A stretch of 38,723 nt of DNA from Desulfotignum sp. (GTDB lineage Bacteria; Desulfobacterota; Desulfobacteria; Desulfobacterales; Desulfobacteraceae). Of this stretch, positions 6,738-15,382 are shown piece by piece. The notes under the pieces were generated by a model that worked only from the letters and a program-made list of their open reading frames with translations, was not told the origin of the DNA and made no database searches. The stretch is taken from the NCBI GenBank assembly GCA_021737695.1, contig JAIPDL010000031.1:1-38723 (forward strand), written 5' to 3'. Numbering within the stretch: the stretch's first letter is position 1; each line of letters opens with the position of its first letter. The position numbers were made by a program, and so were the translations under genes.

Positions 6738-8465
6738 ATGTCTTTGATAAAAAAATGGCATACCCGCTTTGCTCCCAGCTTGTCACATATGGATGACCGG
6801 CTGCTTTTAATCATTGCAGGAAGCATTGCCGGCATCTGCAGCGGCCTTGCTGCCGTGGCCCTTCGCCTGGCCCTTGAATCGGTCACAGAATGGCTGCATC
6901 CCTTTCGTCATTTCTGGTGGGCCTTTTTGCTGCCGGCCGTGGGTGCGCTCCTGTCAACTGTTTATCTTGAAAAGATTACCCGGGAAGGAGCAGGGCATGG
7001 GGTTCCTGAGGTCATTTATGCGGTGTCAAAACACGGGGGCCTGTTACGGCTGAGGTCCAGCTATTCCCGGTTGATTTCCAGTTTTCTGACCATCGGCAGC
7101 GGGGGATCAGCCGGCCCTGAAGCACCCGTGGTCATGAGCGGGTCAGCCATCGGGTCCAATATCGCCAAATTATTATGGCTCAATGACCGGCAGCGCACCA
7201 CCCTTGTGGGATGCGGCACAGCCGGTGCTATTGCAGGTATTTTCAACGCCCCCCTTGCCGGCCTTGTCTTTGCCATTGAGGTGGTTCTGGGAAAATGGGA
7301 GTTCAGCAATATCATTCCCATAGCCATTGCCGCAGTGGCAGGTGCGGAAGTCAGCCGGGCCATTATCCATGAACAGGTACTTTTCAACCACCTGCCCTTT
7401 AATATGGGCACTGCTGATATCCTGCCCGGTATCTGCCTGGCCCTTTTTGCAGGCTTAATATCGGTTTTTTTCACAAAAACCCTGAATACTTCGGGAAAAT
7501 TTGCCAAAAAAAACCGGTTTCCTTTCTGGATGCGGGCCATAATCGGCGGGTCCGTCGTCGGGTGTATCGGATTGTTTTTCCCGGTTGTACTGGGAGAGGG
7601 ATACCATTTCATACAATCCATGATTTCCGGCACCTTTACAATGGGTATATTCCTCACTTTTGTGGCTGTTTTCGCCAAAATTTTTGCCACTGCCATCACC
7701 CTTGGCTGGGGAGGATCAGGAGGTATATTCGCCCCCTGCCTGCTCATTGGCAGCCTCACTGGCATTGTTTTCCATAAAATAGTATTTCTGCTGTTTGACA
7801 ATGCCGCCTGTGCCAGTGAAGGCGCATATGCCCTGCTGGGAATGACCGGGTTGATCAGCGGGGTGATGCAGGCTCCTTTGACAGGTATTTTTCTGGTGTT
7901 GGAAATCACGGGCGGATATGAAACCATTTTACCGTTGATCGTTGTTTCTGCCATTTCATCCACCATGAGCCACTATATCGAACCGGCATCCTTTTATTTT
8001 AAAGAACTTATTCGAAAGGGACAATTTTTACGGCCCGGCACGGATGCAAGAATTTTATCTGATTTGAACATCAGAGAACTTGTCTCAACCGAGTTCACCA
8101 CCGTGTCTGAAAACATGATTTTCAGAGAATTCATCAAGATTTTAAAAACATCGGATCAGTTCTTTTTTCCGGTGATTGATGAAAATACAGGTGCGTACAA
8201 AGGCATGATTGAAATTCGTAACATTCGCAGACATGTCTTGAATCCAGGCATATATGACATGGTTTTTCTCAATCAGATCATGGATACCGATATACTGACC
8301 GCTTCTCTGGAAAATGATCTGCACGACGTTCTGGAGATGATGGAAACAAATAATATGGAAAGCATCCCCGTGGTGGAACATGACACATTTATCGGAATGA
8401 TATCAAAAACACGGATTCTGGACCTGTACCGCAGGGAATTGATCATGCAGACCAGTGTCCGATAG
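6738..8465 (+). CDS. ClC-family chloride channel/transporter with CBS domains
   Basis: A 575-residue protein with about 18 membrane helices followed by two CBS domains (roughly residues 440-565). Motifs of the ClC anion pathway are seen: GAGHGVPE (84-91), GSGGSAGPEAP (120-130, with the gating glutamate at 128), NAPLAGLVFAIEVV and GWGGSGGIFAPCLLIGS. The first motif has His where many ClC proteins have the chloride-coordinating Ser. The internal proton glutamate of antiporters (Glu203 of the E. coli protein) aligns with Val182; a valine there is typical of ClC channels. It may therefore be a passive anion channel, but this is inference from an alignment by eye. The CBS pair suggests nucleotide control. 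Its start lacks an obvious ribosome site, so coupling to the EIIA gene is possible. Confidence 0.92.
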   Translation: MSLIKKWHTRFAPSLSHMDDRLLLIIAGSIAGICSGLAAVALRLALESVTEWLHPFRHFWWAFLLPAVGALLSTVYLEKITREGAGHGVPEVIYAVSKHGGLLRLRSSYSRLISSFLTIGSGGSAGPEAPVVMSGSAIGSNIAKLLWLNDRQRTTLVGCGTAGAIAGIFNAPLAGLVFAIEVVLGKWEFSNIIPIAIAAVAGAEVSRAIIHEQVLFNHLPFNMGTADILPGICLALFAGLISVFFTKTLNTSGKFAKKNRFPFWMRAIIGGSVVGCIGLFFPVVLGEGYHFIQSMISGTFTMGIFLTFVAVFAKIFATAITLGWGGSGGIFAPCLLIGSLTGIVFHKIVFLLFDNAACASEGAYALLGMTGLISGVMQAPLTGIFLVLEITGGYETILPLIVVSAISSTMSHYIEPASFYFKELIRKGQFLRPGTDARILSDLNIRELVSTEFTTVSENMIFREFIKILKTSDQFFFPVIDENTGAYKGMIEIRNIRRHVLNPGIYDMVFLNQIMDTDILTASLENDLHDVLEMMETNNMESIPVVEHDTFIGMISKTRILDLYRRELIMQTSVR

Positions 8466-8495
8466 CCTAAGTGACAATGAAACAAGGAGAAAACA

Positions 8496-9329
8496 ATGAA
8501 TTATAAACTGCTGCAGATTTTCAGAAATACCCCCTTTGGCCGGGAAACATTTCTGCAATCATTATATTTTTGTAAAACCATTCATGCACATCCGGTGGTG
8601 TATATCCCGGAAAGTGATAAATTTCTCATGTATTTTCCCAATGATGCCATTCAGATCGACCTGGACAGCTCCTATCTGACATCACCCGAAACAGCAAAGC
8701 AGCATGCCTGTGATCTTTTTGGCGAAATGGGGTTCAAGCCCGCCTTTTTTGCACCCAGAAGTTTTACTGCCTCCACATTGCCGGATATTCCCACCAATTT
8801 TGATTATTTCTGCTGTCCGCGGTCGGTCAGTGACCTGTCTTCAAAAATCGGCCTGGGCCACATCGGCCCGAAAGTCCGAAGGATTATCAAACAGGCGCCC
8901 TTTCCTGTTTTGCTCACCAGTCTGGTATTCAAACCCTGGAAAAGCATTGCCGTTTTTTTCGGCGGCTCCACCAATGCCCGCAAAGCCCTGCAAATGGGGT
9001 TAAGAATCGCCATGGTTTCCAAACTCCCCATGGATATCTATACCCTCAGGGAAAAAAAGAGCCAGGGTTACTACGAAAACATCATCAAAGAATCAGATCT
9101 GACAGCGCCTGTCAGCCAGTTTCTGAGAAATTGGCATTATTATGAAAAATCTGAATCTGATGCCATGCTCTATGATGTTCCCCATGATGCCCTGATTGTG
9201 CTGGGTGCTTATGGGCACGGGGTGATCAAGGACCTTCTTTTCGGCAGTAAAATGGAAAAAATTCAGTCGACTGTGACCAACAACCTTTTGATAACCGGGC
9301 CCCAGTGTGAGCTGTCGCTGATTCATTAG
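8496..9329 (+). CDS. Universal stress protein (UspA family), tandem type
   Basis: A 277-residue soluble protein of the length expected for two Usp domains. The second domain (about residues 150-272) has the full ATP-binding signature GxxGx9GS, read as GAYGHGVIKDLLFGS near residues 247-261, followed by a typical TNNLLITGP end. The first half lacks this motif and may not bind nucleotide. AAGGAG lies 9 bases upstream of the ATG. The gene follows the ClC gene by 30 bases, so a joint role in ion or acid stress is plausible but unproven. Confidence 0.85.
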   Translation: MNYKLLQIFRNTPFGRETFLQSLYFCKTIHAHPVVYIPESDKFLMYFPNDAIQIDLDSSYLTSPETAKQHACDLFGEMGFKPAFFAPRSFTASTLPDIPTNFDYFCCPRSVSDLSSKIGLGHIGPKVRRIIKQAPFPVLLTSLVFKPWKSIAVFFGGSTNARKALQMGLRIAMVSKLPMDIYTLREKKSQGYYENIIKESDLTAPVSQFLRNWHYYEKSESDAMLYDVPHDALIVLGAYGHGVIKDLLFGSKMEKIQSTVTNNLLITGPQCELSLIH

Positions 9330-9654
9330 CCGTGGCATGCATAAGCAAGATGCCCCCAGGTTCGGGCACACCCGGTTTTTCAGACATATCAGGTCCTGAC
9401 GGCTCTTTTTTTTGCTTGAAAACAAGACATTAAAATTCCTGCTTTTGTATGTCCGGCATTGATTTCACCCCGAAGTGCACGAAGATCACCAGGGATTTCA
9501 AAGGAGAACACCCAACAGACATCCGAATGAAGGATTCTAACATTCCCTCATAATTCTTTTTGTAAAATATTTTTTTACCCAGGTACGATGGTTGCTCATG
9601 CCTCTGCTGAACACAAGTCATTCCACAACCTGAAATCCAGCATAAGGAACCATC
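9330..9654. other. Gene-free leader region upstream of the aminomutase operon
   Basis: A 325-base stretch with no convincing reading frame. No strong terminator follows the stress-protein gene. The only signal seen is a sigma-54-like promoter near 9580 (separate entry). The region from 9540 to 9580 is AT-rich. Confidence 0.5.
9580..9596 (+). promoter_or_regulatory. Candidate sigma-54 promoter of the aminomutase operon
   Basis: The sequence CAGGTACGATGGTTGCT has the GG-N10-GC spacing of -24/-12 promoters, with ACG after the GG and TTGCT at -12. Two positions of the -24 box differ from TGGCACG. The start of transcription would be near 9607, about 48 bases before the ATG. Confidence 0.4.
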
Positions 9655-11019
9655 ATGCACAAAGCAGAAGCACCCGCGGAAACGCTGATTATCGATGATG
9701 ACGAGCCTCCAAGCAGCAGGCTTGCCATCGACACGCTGTACCCGGCCCCGCCGGCCGGGCAGCCCTCCATTCAATTGACCCGCCCGGTATTTCTCCTGCC
9801 GGCCCGAAAAACAAGATCCCTGCGTTACCCCAAGCTCAGCCCGGAAACCAAAGTGTTTCAAAAACAGTTTTTTCCCGGATCCACGGCCCGGGACTGGCAT
9901 GACTGGCAGTGGCAGGTGCGTCACCGCATCCATACCTATGACCGGCTCCACCAGATCCTGCCCCTGGGACCGGACGAGTGTCTGGCAGACCACGCAGTCC
10001 AGCTGCCCTTGAGCATCACCCCGTATTATGCCAGCCTGATCCCCAAAGATGTGCCGGATCATCCCCTGCGTCGTTGCGTGGTGCCCACGGCCGGTGAATG
10101 GGTCAAAATGCCCTGTGAATCAGATGATCCGCTGGGCGAAGACCACCAGAGCCCCGTGCCCGGGCTGGTGCACCGGTATCCGGACCGGGTATTGTTCCTG
10201 CTCACTGATTTCTGCTCCACCTACTGCCGGTACTGCACCCGGTCCCGGGTGGTGGGCCATGGCGGAATCCGTGCCAGCCGGGCCCGGTGGGAAAAGGCCA
10301 TTGCCTATATTGCCGCCAAGCCAAGTGTCCGGGATGTGCTGCTGTCTGGCGGGGACCCTTTGACCCTGAGCGATGATCGCCTGGAATGGGTATTGTCCAA
10401 GCTGCGGCAGATTCCCCATCTGGAAATCATCCGCATCGGTACCAAGGTGCCGGCCGTGCTGCCCCAGCGGATCACCCCCCGGCTTGTCAAAATGCTCAAA
10501 AAATATCACCCGTTGTGGCTGAGCCTGCATTTTACCCATCCGGACGAATGTACCCCCGACACCCGGGCCGCCTGCGCCCTGCTGGCGGATGCCGGGATAC
10601 CTTTAGGGTCCCAGACCGTGCTGCTCAAAGGAATCAATGACAGTGTTCCGGTCATGACGCAGCTCATGCACGGGCTCATGAAAATGCGGGTCCGGCCCTA
10701 TTACCTGTACCAGTGTGACCCCATCACCGGGTCCGGCCATTTCAGAACCGCCATTGCCACAGGCCTTGAGATTATCCGGGGTATGAGAGGGTTCACCACG
10801 GGGTATGCCGTGCCCACCTATGTGGTGGATGCCCCTGGCGGGGGCGGCAAGATTCCGCTGATGCCCGACTATGTGAGGGGCCACACCGGGAGTGACCTGG
10901 TGATGACCAACTATGAAGACAAACCTTTTACCTATCCCGATCCAGGCCTGGAAAGTCACCCGACCGCGTCGGCCACAGAAGCCGGCAGCATGGCCGCATC
11001 ATGGGAGAACAGACAATGA
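9655..11019 (+). CDS. Lysine 2,3-aminomutase-like radical SAM enzyme (KamA family)
   Basis: A 454-residue protein. The radical SAM cluster motif is C187-STY-C191-RY-C194. The PLP-binding motif PGGGGK gives Lys399. Two aspartates (Asp355 in YQCD, Asp392 in VVDAPGGGGK) are spaced exactly as Asp293 and Asp330 of clostridial lysine 2,3-aminomutase, which bind the side-chain amine of lysine. Glutamate 2,3-aminomutases have Lys and Asn there. This favours L-lysine to beta-lysine isomerisation. The N-terminus is some 40 residues longer than usual and begins with an acidic stretch. AAGGA precedes the ATG at proper spacing. The stop overlaps the next gene (ATGA). The usual partner, an AblB acetyltransferase, is absent; GNAT domains occur instead in the last gene of this operon. 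Confidence 0.9.
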   Translation: MHKAEAPAETLIIDDDEPPSSRLAIDTLYPAPPAGQPSIQLTRPVFLLPARKTRSLRYPKLSPETKVFQKQFFPGSTARDWHDWQWQVRHRIHTYDRLHQILPLGPDECLADHAVQLPLSITPYYASLIPKDVPDHPLRRCVVPTAGEWVKMPCESDDPLGEDHQSPVPGLVHRYPDRVLFLLTDFCSTYCRYCTRSRVVGHGGIRASRARWEKAIAYIAAKPSVRDVLLSGGDPLTLSDDRLEWVLSKLRQIPHLEIIRIGTKVPAVLPQRITPRLVKMLKKYHPLWLSLHFTHPDECTPDTRAACALLADAGIPLGSQTVLLKGINDSVPVMTQLMHGLMKMRVRPYYLYQCDPITGSGHFRTAIATGLEIIRGMRGFTTGYAVPTYVVDAPGGGGKIPLMPDYVRGHTGSDLVMTNYEDKPFTYPDPGLESHPTASATEAGSMAASWENRQ

Positions 11020-12032
11020 TCATCGGATTGACCTATGACCTGCGCCAGGATTATCTGGACCAGGGATACACCGCCCTGGAAACTGCGGAATTCGACTCTG
11101 TGGAAACCATTGAAGCCATCGAACAGGCCCTGGGCGACCTGGGGCACACCTCGGTTCGCATCGGCAATGCCCGGCAGCTCATCCAGCGCCTGGTGGCGGG
11201 TGACCGCTGGGACCTGGTGTTCAACATTGCCGAGGGCCTGCACGGCATGGGCAGAGAAGCCCAGGTGCCGGCTATCCTGGACCTGTACCAGATTCCCTAT
11301 ACCTTTTCAGACCCTTTGGTCATGTCTTTGACCCTGCACAAGGCCCTGACCAAACGGGTCATCCGGGATGCCGGACTTTCCACGGGGCAATTTTTCCTGG
11401 CCGCGGCCCCGGAAGATGCCGGCAAAGTGCCTTTTGATCCCCCATATTTTGTCAAACCCGTGGCCCAGGGCACGGGCATGGGCATCACCATTGATTCCGT
11501 GGTCCGTGACAGACAGGACCTGCCCGTCGTCTGCCGGGCGTTGCAGGATCAGTTCAACCAGCCCGTGCTCATCGAACAGTTTCTGTGCGGCCGGGAATTC
11601 ACTACCGGCCTGGTGGGTACGGGCGGCTTTGCACAAGTGATGGGCACCATGGAAATCATTGTGCTGGCCGATCCGGGAAAGGATGTCTATTCCTTTGAAA
11701 ACAAAGAGGGATGGAAAGGCCGGGTCCAGTACCTGCCGTTATCACCGGATGTGGACCCGCTGATCAAGAAAGTGGAAGCCCTGGCCCTGGCCGCCTGGCA
11801 GGTGCTGGAATGCCGGGACGCAGGCCGCATCGACATCCGGTGCGATGACACCGGCACTCCCTGTTTTATCGAGGTGAACCCCCTGGCCGGGCTCCGGCCC
11901 CATTATTCCGACCTGCCCATGGTGTGTGAATTTTTCGGGACATCCTATGTCCGACTGATCGACATGATCCTGGCATCCGCCATGGAGCGGGTGCCGGACC
12001 GTATGCAGGCGGCCTGTCCGGAGCCGGCATGA
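11016..12032 (+). CDS. ATP-grasp ligase of the D-Ala-D-Ala ligase type (first of two)
   Basis: A 338-residue protein in which the N-terminal part (MIIGLTYDLRQ, NIAEGLHGMGREAQVP) and the ATP-grasp core resemble D-alanine-D-alanine ligases. The segment PYFVKPVAQGTGMGI supplies the ATP-binding lysine and glycine loop; FIEVNPLAGL holds the metal-binding Glu and Asn. Such enzymes activate a carboxylate as acyl phosphate and join it to an amine. The start at 11016 overlaps the aminomutase stop and has GGGAG 8 bases upstream; an ATG at 11001 is less likely. No cell-wall genes are nearby, so a role in coupling a beta-amino acid is inferred from the operon. The substrate is unknown. Confidence 0.85.
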   Translation: MIIGLTYDLRQDYLDQGYTALETAEFDSVETIEAIEQALGDLGHTSVRIGNARQLIQRLVAGDRWDLVFNIAEGLHGMGREAQVPAILDLYQIPYTFSDPLVMSLTLHKALTKRVIRDAGLSTGQFFLAAAPEDAGKVPFDPPYFVKPVAQGTGMGITIDSVVRDRQDLPVVCRALQDQFNQPVLIEQFLCGREFTTGLVGTGGFAQVMGTMEIIVLADPGKDVYSFENKEGWKGRVQYLPLSPDVDPLIKKVEALALAAWQVLECRDAGRIDIRCDDTGTPCFIEVNPLAGLRPHYSDLPMVCEFFGTSYVRLIDMILASAMERVPDRMQAACPEPA

Positions 12033-13084
12033 ACCGCACCATTGCCGTTGTGCACAATGCTGTGACAAACCCGGCCGGACCGGACGAGGCAGATGTCCTG
12101 GTCCAGGTGGATGCGGTATCCGAAGCCCTCACCGGCCTGGGATACAATCCCATACCTGTGCCATGCACCCTTGACCTGGCCGCGTTTAAACAGGCCCTTG
12201 AAACGCTCCAGCCCCTGGGGGTGTTCAACCTGGTGGAGTCCCTGGAAAACCGGGGCAGTCTGATCCATGTGGTGCCGGCCCTGCTGGATGCCCTGGGCAT
12301 TCCCTATACGGGGTGCCCGGCCACTGCCGTGTACACCACCTCCCACAAGGTGATGGCCAAGGAACGCCTGCATCTGGCCGGCCTGCCCACCCCTGCCTGG
12401 ATCAATCCCTTTCCTCTGGACATGCCCTGGCAGGGGGGAATGGCTCCTGAAGATGACAGGCCGGATGGCACCGGGCCTGTCCTGAAAACAGATGATTCCG
12501 ACATCCCCCTGTGGATCATCAAATCGGTATGGGAACACGGTTCCCTGGGACTGGAGGCGGAAAACCTGGTGACCGGCACGGCAACGACCGTCACCCGGCT
12601 GCTGAAAGAGCGGGCCCCCGCCCTGGGCGGGGCCTGTTTTGCCGAACAATTCATTTCCGGACGGGAGTTCAATCTTTCGCTGCTGGCCGGCCGGTTTGGG
12701 GTCCAGGTACTGCCGCCGGCCGAAATCCTGTTTCCGGACATCCCGGCAGACCAGCCGGCCATGGTGGGATTCCGGGCAAAATGGGAACCGGATTCCAAAG
12801 AATACCACACCACCCCACGCCGATTTGACTTTCCCCCTGGAGACACGCCCCTGCTGGAAGAAATGGAAACCCTGGCCCGCCGCTGCTGGCACCTGTTTCA
12901 TCTGGCCTGCTACGCCCGGGTGGATTTCCGGGTGACCCCGGATGACCGCCCCTTTGTCCTGGAGGTCAACACCAACCCCTGCCTGTCCCCGGATGCCGGT
13001 TTTGCCGCGGCCCTGGACCGGGCAGGACTCTCATATGCCGACGCTGTCCATCAGATGGTGACCACACAATTATGTTCAGAATAA
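12029..13084 (+). CDS. ATP-grasp ligase of the D-Ala-D-Ala ligase type (second of two)
   Basis: A 351-residue protein, clearly divergent from its neighbour but of the same fold. FNLVESLENRGSLIHVVPAL and LGIPYTGCPA match the N-terminal domain of D-Ala-D-Ala ligase-like enzymes. WIIKSVWEHGSLGL carries the ATP-site lysine, and VLEVNTNPCLSPDAG has the metal-binding residues. The start overlaps the previous stop (ATGA), and its own end overlaps the next gene by 13 bases. Two different ligases in one operon suggest two successive amide-bond steps, for example a tripeptide-like product, or two subunits of one enzyme. Neither can be decided from sequence alone. Confidence 0.85.
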   Translation: MNRTIAVVHNAVTNPAGPDEADVLVQVDAVSEALTGLGYNPIPVPCTLDLAAFKQALETLQPLGVFNLVESLENRGSLIHVVPALLDALGIPYTGCPATAVYTTSHKVMAKERLHLAGLPTPAWINPFPLDMPWQGGMAPEDDRPDGTGPVLKTDDSDIPLWIIKSVWEHGSLGLEAENLVTGTATTVTRLLKERAPALGGACFAEQFISGREFNLSLLAGRFGVQVLPPAEILFPDIPADQPAMVGFRAKWEPDSKEYHTTPRRFDFPPGDTPLLEEMETLARRCWHLFHLACYARVDFRVTPDDRPFVLEVNTNPCLSPDAGFAAALDRAGLSYADAVHQMVTTQLCSE

Positions 13085-15330
13085 GACGTATTTTTGACGA
13101 TACCATCCCGGTGAATCAGGATGCCCTCCGCCAGGTCAAGGCCATCCTGAAAAAACGGATCCCTGCCGCATCGGAACAGGAGATCACCCACCTGGGAGAC
13201 CATCTTCGCAACCCGTTCACCCTGGGGTTTCGGCCTATTCTGTTCGTGGCCGAAAACATGCGGCACAAGGTGCTGGGGTTTGCCATGGTCCTGCATGAAC
13301 CGGACATCAATTTCTGTTTTCTGGACTGGATCGCCACGGCAAAAGACACCCTGCGGGGCGGGCTGGGCAGTGCCCTGTACGAGCGGATCAGGACCGAATG
13401 CGCGGCCCTGAAGGTCAGCGGGCTGTTCTTCGAATGCCTGCCCGACACCCCGGGAAAATGCGAACCCGGCCTGATTAAAGACAACATTGCCCGGCTGCGG
13501 TTCTATGAGCGGTACGGGGCCCGGCCCATTATCGGCACCGGGTATGAAGCCCCGGTGAACCCGGAAGATACCTGCATGCCGCATCTTTTGTATGACGACC
13601 TGGGAAAGGACATCCCTTTGGCGCGGTCCCACGCAAAAAACGTGGTGCAGGCTATCCTGGCGCGCAAATACAAAGACCTGTGCCCGGCTAAATACGTGGA
13701 ACAGGTGGTGGCTTCCATCCGGGACAACCCGGTGAAACTCAGGCCATTCTGCCATGTGCGGCCCCATAAAACCCGTCGGGCCGTCCACGACCGGTTTGCT
13801 GAAAAAATTGTTCTGGTGGTGAATCAGGACCATGAGATCCACCATATCCATGAACGCGGGTATGTGGAATCTCCGGTGCGCATCACAAGGATCCTGTCCC
13901 ACCTGGAAAAAAGCGGCCTGTTTGAAACCCTGGCAACCCGGCCTTTTCCCGACATCCATATCCACGGGGTGCATGACGCGGATTTCATCGAATACCTGGC
14001 CCGGGCCTGTGAAGAGGTGCCGGCGGACAAATCCCTGTACCCCTATGTGTTTCCCATCAGAAACAAGACCCGCCCGCCAAAAGAATCCACGGTCCTGCCC
14101 GGCTACTACTGCATTGACACCTTCACCCCGATCCACCGAAACGCCTGGCCCGCGGCCCGGGCCGGGGTCAATGCCGTGCTCACGGCAGCGGATGCGCTGC
14201 TGGCAGGCCGCCCTGTTGCCTACGCCCTGGTGCGGCCCCCGGGGCACCATGCGGAACGACGGTCCTTCGGCGGATTCTGCTATTTCAACAACGCGGCCAT
14301 TGCAGCCCGGTATCTGCGGGAACAGGGCCGGGTGGCCATCCTGGACATCGACTACCACCACGGCAACGGGCAGCAGGATATTTTTTACCACCGGTCCGAT
14401 ATCCTCACCGTGTCCATCCACGGCCATCCTGAATTTGCCTATCCCTATTTCACCGGATTTGACGATGAAACCGGCACGGGTGAAGGCGAAGGATTCAACT
14501 GCAACCTGCCCCTGGATGAAACCGTTGACGGCAGAACCTTCCGCAGCGCCCTGATGCGGGCCCTGGCAAAGGTTGCTGCATTTGATCCGGATTTTCTGGT
14601 GGTCTGCCTGGGCCTGGATACGGCCCGAAACGATCCCACGGGCACCTGGTCTCTGACCGCAAAAGATTTTTTCCGGAACGGCCGGATGATCGGAGACGCT
14701 GGCCTGCCCCTGCTGGTGGTCCAGGAAGGCGGATACAACACCCGGAACTTAGGGAACAATGCCCGGCACTTTTTCGAGGGCCTGGCCGAAGCCGTGTTCA
14801 CACCGACCCGGGGCGGAACACTTGCCACGCCTGCCCCCAAAGGCATTCAGTTCCGATATAACCCCGTGCCCGAAGATGTGGAAACGATCCGGCATCTGGT
14901 GACCGCCACCGGGTATTTCAGGGACGATGAAATAGCGATTGCGGCCGAGCTGGTGGCAGAACGCCTGGAAAAAGGCCCGGCCAGCGGATATCATTTTGTC
15001 ATGGCCGTCCGGAACGGCGACCGGCTTGCCGGGTATGGCTGCTTTGGCCCCATCCCCTGCACCCTGGCCGGATACGATATTTACTGGATCGCAGTGGCCC
15101 CTGAATTTCAGGGAAAAGGCCTGGGCCAGGCCATTCTGGCAAAAATGGAGCAGCGGATCACAGAAGCGAAGGGACACACCATCTATGTGGAAACCGCCTC
15201 CCAGCAAAAATACGCCCCGACCCGTGCCTTTTACGAACGCTGCGGATACACGGCAGCCGCCACCCTGCCCGATTTCTACAGCCCCGGGGACGACAAGATC
15301 ATTTACAGCAAATCTTTGAAAAACCCCTAA
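13072..15330 (+). CDS. Three-domain fusion: GNAT acetyltransferase, HDAC-like deacetylase, GNAT acetyltransferase
   Basis: A 752-residue protein. Residues about 15-185 form a GNAT-like domain (LRGGLGSALYERI and NIARLRFYERYGARPI). Residues about 240-585 are an arginase-fold deacetylase of the acetylpolyamine-amidohydrolase/class II HDAC type: RPPGHHAE, DIDYHHGNG, LGLDTARNDP and VVQEGGYNT give the catalytic histidines, zinc ligands and tyrosine. Residues about 595-750 are a second GNAT domain with the acetyl-CoA loop FQGKGLGQAI and ending RAFYERCGY. Opposing acetylation and deacetylation activities in one chain are unusual. The start overlaps the second ligase gene by 13 bases. The likely substrate is the amine of the operon product or an intermediate, with acetyl used as protecting or regulatory group; this is inference. 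Confidence 0.9.
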   Translation: MFRIRRIFDDTIPVNQDALRQVKAILKKRIPAASEQEITHLGDHLRNPFTLGFRPILFVAENMRHKVLGFAMVLHEPDINFCFLDWIATAKDTLRGGLGSALYERIRTECAALKVSGLFFECLPDTPGKCEPGLIKDNIARLRFYERYGARPIIGTGYEAPVNPEDTCMPHLLYDDLGKDIPLARSHAKNVVQAILARKYKDLCPAKYVEQVVASIRDNPVKLRPFCHVRPHKTRRAVHDRFAEKIVLVVNQDHEIHHIHERGYVESPVRITRILSHLEKSGLFETLATRPFPDIHIHGVHDADFIEYLARACEEVPADKSLYPYVFPIRNKTRPPKESTVLPGYYCIDTFTPIHRNAWPAARAGVNAVLTAADALLAGRPVAYALVRPPGHHAERRSFGGFCYFNNAAIAARYLREQGRVAILDIDYHHGNGQQDIFYHRSDILTVSIHGHPEFAYPYFTGFDDETGTGEGEGFNCNLPLDETVDGRTFRSALMRALAKVAAFDPDFLVVCLGLDTARNDPTGTWSLTAKDFFRNGRMIGDAGLPLLVVQEGGYNTRNLGNNARHFFEGLAEAVFTPTRGGTLATPAPKGIQFRYNPVPEDVETIRHLVTATGYFRDDEIAIAAELVAERLEKGPASGYHFVMAVRNGDRLAGYGCFGPIPCTLAGYDIYWIAVAPEFQGKGLGQAILAKMEQRITEAKGHTIYVETASQQKYAPTRAFYERCGYTAAATLPDFYSPGDDKIIYSKSLKNP

Positions 15331-15382
15331 CCATACCAACCTGCCAACAAACAATGAATAATGATCATTGGCATACACACTT

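Noticed and set aside
9371..9417. Possible terminator after the stress-protein gene with a T-run
   Set aside because: Only a 4-bp stem or a loop-less palindrome (TCAGG-T-CCTGA) precedes the T-run, too weak to call.
13051..14427. Long antisense frame of 458 codons opposite the deacetylase fusion
   Set aside because: It mirrors a strongly coding, GC-rich gene with clear domains; its translation is low in complexity and shows no family motif.
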